Below, piece after piece: positions 6,075-10,925 of a stretch of DNA of 10,925 nt. Made by a program: the position numbers and the translations under genes. This DNA comes from Dehalococcoidia bacterium (lineage in GTDB: Bacteria; Chloroflexota; Dehalococcoidia; UBA2979): positions 1 to 10,925 of the forward strand of contig JABIST010000436.1 of NCBI GenBank assembly GCA_018700215.1, given 5' to 3'. The notes beneath the pieces were generated by a model that saw only the letters and a program-made list of their open reading frames with translations, did no database searches and was not told the DNA's origin. Position 1 is the first letter of the stretch, and each line of letters starts with the position of its first letter.

Positions 6075-7111
6075 CGGCCTGGGCCCGCACCCGTCTCAGC
6101 CTCGATGAAATCGAGCGCCGCCTCCGCCGCCCAGTACCGAGGTTCGCCGCGGTGCCAGAAGCCCACGTGACCACCGGACGAGGGGTATTCGATCCGCACC
6201 GGGTGCCCGACCGGCGTCTGATACGGCGCGAAACTCTCGACCGGCACGACTGGATCGTCCTTGGAAGCGAGGACCAGCGTCGGTGTCGTCACGCTGCCGA
6301 GCAGCGGCCCCGGGCTGGCCGCCGCGTAGTAATCCTCAACCGTCGTGTGCACCGTGCCGTGGATCGTGAAGAGCTGGTCGAACACGTACACCGACCGAAT
6401 TCGCCACCACTCTGCCGCCGGTCCCTGCACCGGCCGCAGCACCCGTATTCGATCGACGAGCTGGCAGAGCGACCGCGTGTAGCGCAGGTGGTACAGCGTG
6501 TTCGACGCTCGCTGCATCGATTGACGCGTCGCTTCCAGATCTACCGGCGGGTTCACCGCGACGATCGCATCGGCCGCGCATTCGTCGCCGGCTTCGCCCG
6601 CGTGAAGCAGCACCTGTCCCGCCCCCAGCGAAAAGCTCACGACACCGAACGGCCGAGGTAGGCCCTCCACCTCCAGCGCCTCAAGCACTGCGCCGATGTC
6701 GTCGCTCTGCCCCGCGTTGTACAGCGTCGAGGCCAGCGCCTCGGTCCCGCCGCAGTTGCGCAGGTTCAGCCGCACCACGTCCCAGCCACGATCGAGCGCC
6801 TGCGTGGCGGACCGCCGCATGTAACGCGACTCCGCGTGGCCACCCAACCCGTGCACCAGCAGCACCGTCCCCTGCGCCGCCCGCCCCGACGTGCCACCCG
6901 CTGCCCAGTCCGACACCCGGTTCACGTGCACCTCTACCGAGGTCCCTGGCTCCACCTCGATCGTTCGCACCGTCGATCCAGGCACCGGCTCAGCCGCCAA
7001 CAGCGCCGGCCACACCGTCTGCCGATGCCCGCCACGTAGCCATCGAGGCGGCTCGAACGGGCGTCGTGACGTCGACGCTCTGGGGGAGGGGCTGGCGGCT
7101 CGCTCGTCCAT
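6071..7111 (-). CDS. Alpha/beta-hydrolase of the YheT type
   Basis: A predicted 346-residue serine hydrolase (esterase/lipase-like; the natural substrate of YheT proteins is not well defined). Family signs run in order: FEPPRWLRGGHRQTVWP (19-35), oxyanion-side HGLGG (87-91), LRNCGGTE (117-124), nucleophile elbow SFSLGAG with Ser161, acid Asp286 (or Asp285) in ASKDDPVVP, and catalytic His315 in SSGGHVGFW, a YheT hallmark. The elbow reads S-x-S-x-G rather than the usual G-x-S-x-G. There is no signal peptide, so it should be cytoplasmic. ATG 7111 has no visible Shine-Dalgarno; a TGCCATCAT motif eight bases upstream suggests a leaderless message. Its TAG stop overlaps the TAG of the convergent gene within CTAG at 6071-6074. 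It is divergent from the ketopantoate reductase-like gene across 52 bases. The family is firm; the reaction is not known. Confidence 0.92.
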   Translation of the reverse strand: MDERAASPSPRASTSRRPFEPPRWLRGGHRQTVWPALLAAEPVPGSTVRTIEVEPGTSVEVHVNRVSDWAAGGTSGRAAQGTVLLVHGLGGHAESRYMRRSATQALDRGWDVVRLNLRNCGGTEALASTLYNAGQSDDIGAVLEALEVEGLPRPFGVVSFSLGAGQVLLHAGEAGDECAADAIVAVNPPVDLEATRQSMQRASNTLYHLRYTRSLCQLVDRIRVLRPVQGPAAEWWRIRSVYVFDQLFTIHGTVHTTVEDYYAAASPGPLLGSVTTPTLVLASKDDPVVPVESFAPYQTPVGHPVRIEYPSSGGHVGFWHRGEPRYWAAEAALDFIEAETGAGPGR

Positions 7112-7119
7112 CGAGAATC

Positions 7120-7128
7120 ATGATGGCA
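7120..7128 (-). promoter_or_regulatory. Candidate extended -10 for the hydrolase gene
   Basis: On the minus strand TGCCATCAT fits TGn followed by a weak -10 hexamer (CATCAT, 7125-7120). Eight bases separate it from ATG 7111, which would place the transcript start at or beside the start codon, consistent with the missing ribosome binding site. The overlapping palindrome ATCATGAT is at 7117-7124. The match is weak. Confidence 0.25.
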
Positions 7129-7163
7129 CGAGGCCCAGTCACGAAGGACGGCGAGGCGAAGCG

Positions 7164-8144
7164 ATGCGGTACATCATCTACGGCGCGGGCGGCATCGGCG
7201 GTGGCATCGGCGGCCGCCTCTTCCAGCACGGTCACGAGGTGATCCTGATCGCCCGTGGCGAACACCTCGCGCGCATCCTCAGCAACGGCCTCACCGTCCG
7301 CACCCCGGACGACACCTTCACCGTCCCGGTCCCCGCCGTCGACCACCCGAGCGAGATCGAGTGGCGCGAGGATGACGTGGTATTGCTCACGATGAAGGCG
7401 CAGGACACCGAAGCCGCGCTCAACGATCTCCGCACGGCCGCCGGTACCGATGTCGCGGTCATCTCCGCCCAGAACGGCGTCGATGGCGAGCGCATGGCCG
7501 CGCGCCGCTTCCGTAACGTCTACGGCATGCTGGTGATGATGCCGACCACCTTCCTCGACCCGGGCGAGGTGGTGCTGCACGCCACGCCGCTCAACGGCTG
7601 GCTCGACGCCGGCCGCTACCCCGAGGGCCTCGACCCGCTGATCGAACAGGTCTGCGCCGACATCAGCGCGAGCAAGATGACCGCCACGCCGGACCCGCAC
7701 GTCATGCGCATCAAGTACTCCAAGCTCCGCAATAACCTCAACAACGCGCTCGATGCCCTCGTCGGTCGTGAAGCCCGCGGTGGCCCCGTCCACGACCAAC
7801 TCGACCTCGAGGCCGACGCCTGCTTCGCCGCCGCCAACATCGAGGTCGCGCCAGATGACATCCTCGCCACCGGCCGCCGCAACGCATTCAAGGACGGCGA
7901 CATCCCCGGCTACCCCCGCCGCGGCACCTCCTCCTGGCAGAGCCTCGCCCGTGGTCGCGGCATCGAGGTCGACTACCTCAACGGCGAAATCGTCCTCCTC
8001 GGCATGCTGCACGGCGTCCCCACCCCCTACAACCGCGCCATCCAGCAGCTCGCCCACGAGGCCGCGCGAACCGGTACCGCGCCCGGTAGCTACACCGAGG
8101 ACGACATCCACGCCCTCGCTGCCAAGCTGGCCACTGACGACTGA
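7164..8144 (+). CDS. Ketopantoate reductase-like protein (ApbA/PanE family)
   Basis: A 326-residue NAD(P)H-dependent reductase. PanE itself reduces 2-dehydropantoate to pantoate for coenzyme A synthesis. The N-terminal Rossmann domain shows GAGGIG (7-12) after a beta-strand, KAQD (78-81) and QNGVDGE (103-109). The C-terminal helical domain shows KYSKLRNNLNNAL (184-196), with Lys187 in the position of the catalytic lysine and Asn191 four residues on, then SSWQSLARGRGIEVDYLNG (256-274), where Ser256 and Glu268 have the 12-residue spacing of the substrate-binding Ser and Glu in E. coli PanE. The length is near the family norm (about 300). ATG 7164 follows GAGG (7153-7156) by seven bases. The family is certain, but many ApbA/PanE-fold members act on other 2-oxo acids, and no other pantothenate gene is nearby, so I give no symbol. 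Confidence 0.9.
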   Translation: MRYIIYGAGGIGGGIGGRLFQHGHEVILIARGEHLARILSNGLTVRTPDDTFTVPVPAVDHPSEIEWREDDVVLLTMKAQDTEAALNDLRTAAGTDVAVISAQNGVDGERMAARRFRNVYGMLVMMPTTFLDPGEVVLHATPLNGWLDAGRYPEGLDPLIEQVCADISASKMTATPDPHVMRIKYSKLRNNLNNALDALVGREARGGPVHDQLDLEADACFAAANIEVAPDDILATGRRNAFKDGDIPGYPRRGTSSWQSLARGRGIEVDYLNGEIVLLGMLHGVPTPYNRAIQQLAHEAARTGTAPGSYTEDDIHALAAKLATDD

Positions 8145-8149
8145 ACCCC

Positions 8150-8162
8150 GCGGCGGAGCCGC
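8150..8162 (+). terminator. Short GC hairpin after the reductase gene
   Basis: GCGGC (8150-8154) and GCCGC (8158-8162) form a perfect five-base-pair stem with a GGA loop, six bases after the stop codon. The sequence ATCCTGATT follows rather than a T-run, so termination would be weak. Confidence 0.35.
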
Positions 8163-8194
8163 ATCCTGATTACTAGCGACTGAGGCGCGCTCAC

Positions 8195-8203
8195 TGCTAC
8201 GCT
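8195..8203 (+). promoter_or_regulatory. Candidate extended -10 promoter for the 62-residue ORF
   Basis: TGCTACGCT fits the extended -10 form TGnTANNNT (hexamer TACGCT at 8198-8203). RNA would begin near 8210, leaving about 20 bases of leader containing the Shine-Dalgarno of the ORF at 8231. No clear -35 is visible, which extended -10 promoters tolerate. Confidence 0.35.
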
Positions 8204-8230
8204 CCCGCCACCACCGCTCGAGGAGTTCAC

Positions 8231-8419
8231 ATGGGCTGTCCTGTACACATCTGGGTCCCAATGATGGCCGCGATCGCGCCCGCCGCGACCGTCGCCCGGC
8301 ACCGCCTCTACTCCCTCATCCCTCGGCGCCGCGAGCCAGAGAACCCCGCGAACCACATCGAAGACATGCCTCGCTGGGCCGCCGTCGGCGACACGAACAC
8401 CTCCTCAGCCTCCGACTAA
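8231..8419 (+). CDS. Small hypothetical protein, 62 residues
   Basis: I do not recognise this gene. It encodes 62 residues: a moderately hydrophobic start (HIWVPMMAAIAPAATVA, 6-22) that may be a short membrane helix or an amphipathic anchor, a basic patch (RHRLYSLIPRRR, 23-34), and a polar acidic tail from Glu35 to the end. Cys3 lies just after the start. ATG 8231 has a strong site, GAGGAG (8220-8225), five bases upstream, the best start signal in this part of the window. Its stop lies six bases before the thioesterase ATG, which has no site of its own, so translation of this ORF probably delivers ribosomes to the thioesterase. Whether the peptide has its own job or mainly serves as a leader cannot be told from the sequence. 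Confidence 0.6.
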   Translation: MGCPVHIWVPMMAAIAPAATVARHRLYSLIPRRREPENPANHIEDMPRWAAVGDTNTSSASD

Positions 8420-8425
8420 CCATCC

Positions 8426-9244
8426 ATGCCCGACGCGCTCTTCGCCCGCGACGGCGATCACTTCCTTCCGTCCACCCTCGCTGCCAGCGCCTGGGGACCT
8501 GACGTCCTCCACGGCGGCCCCGTCGCCGCCCTCGTCGCCCGGGCTGCCGAGGACGCCCTGCCCGACCCCGCCCTCCAGCCCGTCCGACTCACCGTCGATC
8601 TCTTCCGGGCCGTCCCGCGCGCGCCACTCACAACGAAGGTTGAGCTGGTCCGCACCGGCCGTCGCGTCGTCGTCGCCAGCGTCTCCGTGCTCGCCACCAA
8701 TGGCGATGCACCGCTCGAGGTCACACGCGGCCAGGTGATGTTCCTCCGCCCCACCCAGGGCGCCACCACTCACCCGATCGCGGCACCGCCCGGCCCCGAG
8801 GGTCTCAAAACCCGCACCGGCGTCGCTGAGGCGCCGCTGATGGCCGGGCTCTCCGGCGGCTTCCACACCCTCGTCGAAACCCGCTGGCCCGCGGTCCCCG
8901 AGGACCAACGCGGCACGCAGATGTGGGTCCGCGTCCCCTTCCCAATTTTCGAGGGCGAGACACCCACGCCATTCCAGCGCCTCGCCTGTATCTCAGACTT
9001 CGGCAACGCCCTCGCCAACTACGCCGCCAACTGGCAAGAACCGCAGCACCGCCGCGAAGCCTCATTCATCAACACCGATATCAGCGTCCACCTGCTCCGC
9101 CCGCCCGAAGGCGAATGGCTCTGCCTCGAGGCCGACCGCTCCACCCACGCAGCCGGCCTCGGCCTCGTTGAAGTCACGCACTACGACGAACGCGGCCACT
9201 ACGCCCGCTCCGCCCAGGCCCGCCTCGTGAACTCCCGCGACTAA
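8426..9244 (+). CDS. Acyl-CoA thioesterase, TesB-like double hotdog
   Basis: A 272-residue predicted cytoplasmic thioesterase that would hydrolyse acyl-CoA to free acid and CoA; chain-length preference is unknown. Two hotdog domains in one chain are seen: the first (about 12-110) has the hotdog helix with LHGGPVAALVARAAE (28-42) and strand RLTVDLFRAVP; the second (about 160-270) has DFGNALANYA (191-200), FINTDISVHLLR (214-225) and a final strand ARSAQARLV. Asp191, Thr217 and Gln264 fall close to the spacing of the E. coli TesB active-site trio Asp204/Thr228/Gln278, supporting an active enzyme. The length matches this class (about 260-290). ATG 8426 lacks a Shine-Dalgarno and sits six bases after the stop of the 62-residue ORF, so coupled translation is likely. 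No fatty-acid or CoA gene adjoins it; the reductase upstream is only loosely connected through CoA chemistry. Confidence 0.88.
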   Translation: MPDALFARDGDHFLPSTLAASAWGPDVLHGGPVAALVARAAEDALPDPALQPVRLTVDLFRAVPRAPLTTKVELVRTGRRVVVASVSVLATNGDAPLEVTRGQVMFLRPTQGATTHPIAAPPGPEGLKTRTGVAEAPLMAGLSGGFHTLVETRWPAVPEDQRGTQMWVRVPFPIFEGETPTPFQRLACISDFGNALANYAANWQEPQHRREASFINTDISVHLLRPPEGEWLCLEADRSTHAAGLGLVEVTHYDERGHYARSAQARLVNSRD

Positions 9245-9256
9245 CCATCGAACCAG

Positions 9257-9271
9257 TCACTTCACCAGTGA
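9257..9271. promoter_or_regulatory. 15-bp palindrome ahead of the DUF255 gene
   Basis: TCACT (9257-9261) and AGTGA (9267-9271) form perfect arms around TCACC, in the 40 bases between the thioesterase stop and the next start. It touches the extended -10 of the following gene, so it could be an operator. As RNA it could instead be a weak terminator of the thioesterase message. Confidence 0.3.
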
Positions 9272-9277
9272 TACCGT
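9269..9277 (+). promoter_or_regulatory. Extended -10 promoter of an apparently leaderless gene
   Basis: TGATACCGT matches TGnTANNNT. Seven bases separate it from ATG 9285, so RNA should begin at or next to the A of the start codon. No Shine-Dalgarno is present before this ATG, which agrees with a leaderless message. Confidence 0.45.
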
Positions 9278-9284
9278 GGTCGGT

Positions 9285-10925
<1,641 letters not shown>

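Noticed and set aside
8413..9249. The 12-mer CGACTAACCATC at 8413-8424 and again at 9238-9249, over the stop codons of the 62-residue ORF and the thioesterase
   Set aside because: Too short and too few copies to be an element; partly explained by Asp-stop codon use. No function apparent.

Overview
The window is about 10.9 kb of GC-rich bacterial DNA whose coding frames strongly prefer G or C at the third codon position. It is densely packed with ordinary chromosomal genes. I saw no insertion sequence, phage gene, CRISPR array, tRNA or rRNA. The gene mix (secreted lipoprotein with a Thr/Pro/Ala-rich linker, MacB-type exporter, YheT-type hydrolase, ketopantoate reductase-like enzyme, TesB-like thioesterase, DUF255 thioredoxin-like protein) and the mix of Shine-Dalgarno starts with apparently leaderless starts would suit a Chloroflexota lineage such as Thermomicrobia. 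That placement is an inference from style, not proof.

Left part (1-5015): a lipoprotein gene (70-1131, +) converges on a TetR-family regulator (1155-1715, -) across a GC-rich hairpin. The regulator is divergent from a two-gene ABC exporter operon: a MacB/LolD-type ATPase (1895-2635) overlapping by 8 bases a 795-residue permease (2628-5015) that carries two MacB-like halves in one chain. The 179-bp divergent intergenic region holds a 21-bp imperfect palindrome, a second partial copy of its sequence and another inverted repeat beside the regulator. This is the classic layout of a TetR repressor controlling its own gene and a neighbouring exporter.

Middle (5016-8144): after a weak hairpin come two very small membrane-protein genes (35 and 59 codons) joined by a TAATG stop/start overlap. 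Both have good start contexts and are easy for gene finders to miss. An unrecognised 212-residue soluble protein follows (5436-6074); its ribosome binding site lies in a perfect hairpin. Its stop codon shares a CTAG with the stop of a convergent YheT-type alpha/beta hydrolase (6071-7111, -). That gene is divergent, over 52 bases, from a ketopantoate reductase-like gene (7164-8144, +).

Right part (8145-10925): a 62-residue small ORF (8231-8419) leads directly into a double-hotdog acyl-CoA thioesterase (8426-9244) that has no ribosome binding site of its own. The window ends inside a DUF255/thioredoxin-like gene (9285 onward) that looks leaderless: an extended -10 motif lies 7 bases before its ATG.

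The enzyme genes on the right do not form an evident pathway. The clearest functional unit is the TetR-ABC exporter. The least explained material is the small membrane-ORF pair, the 212-residue unknown protein with its hairpin-masked ribosome binding site, and the 62-residue ORF ahead of the thioesterase.
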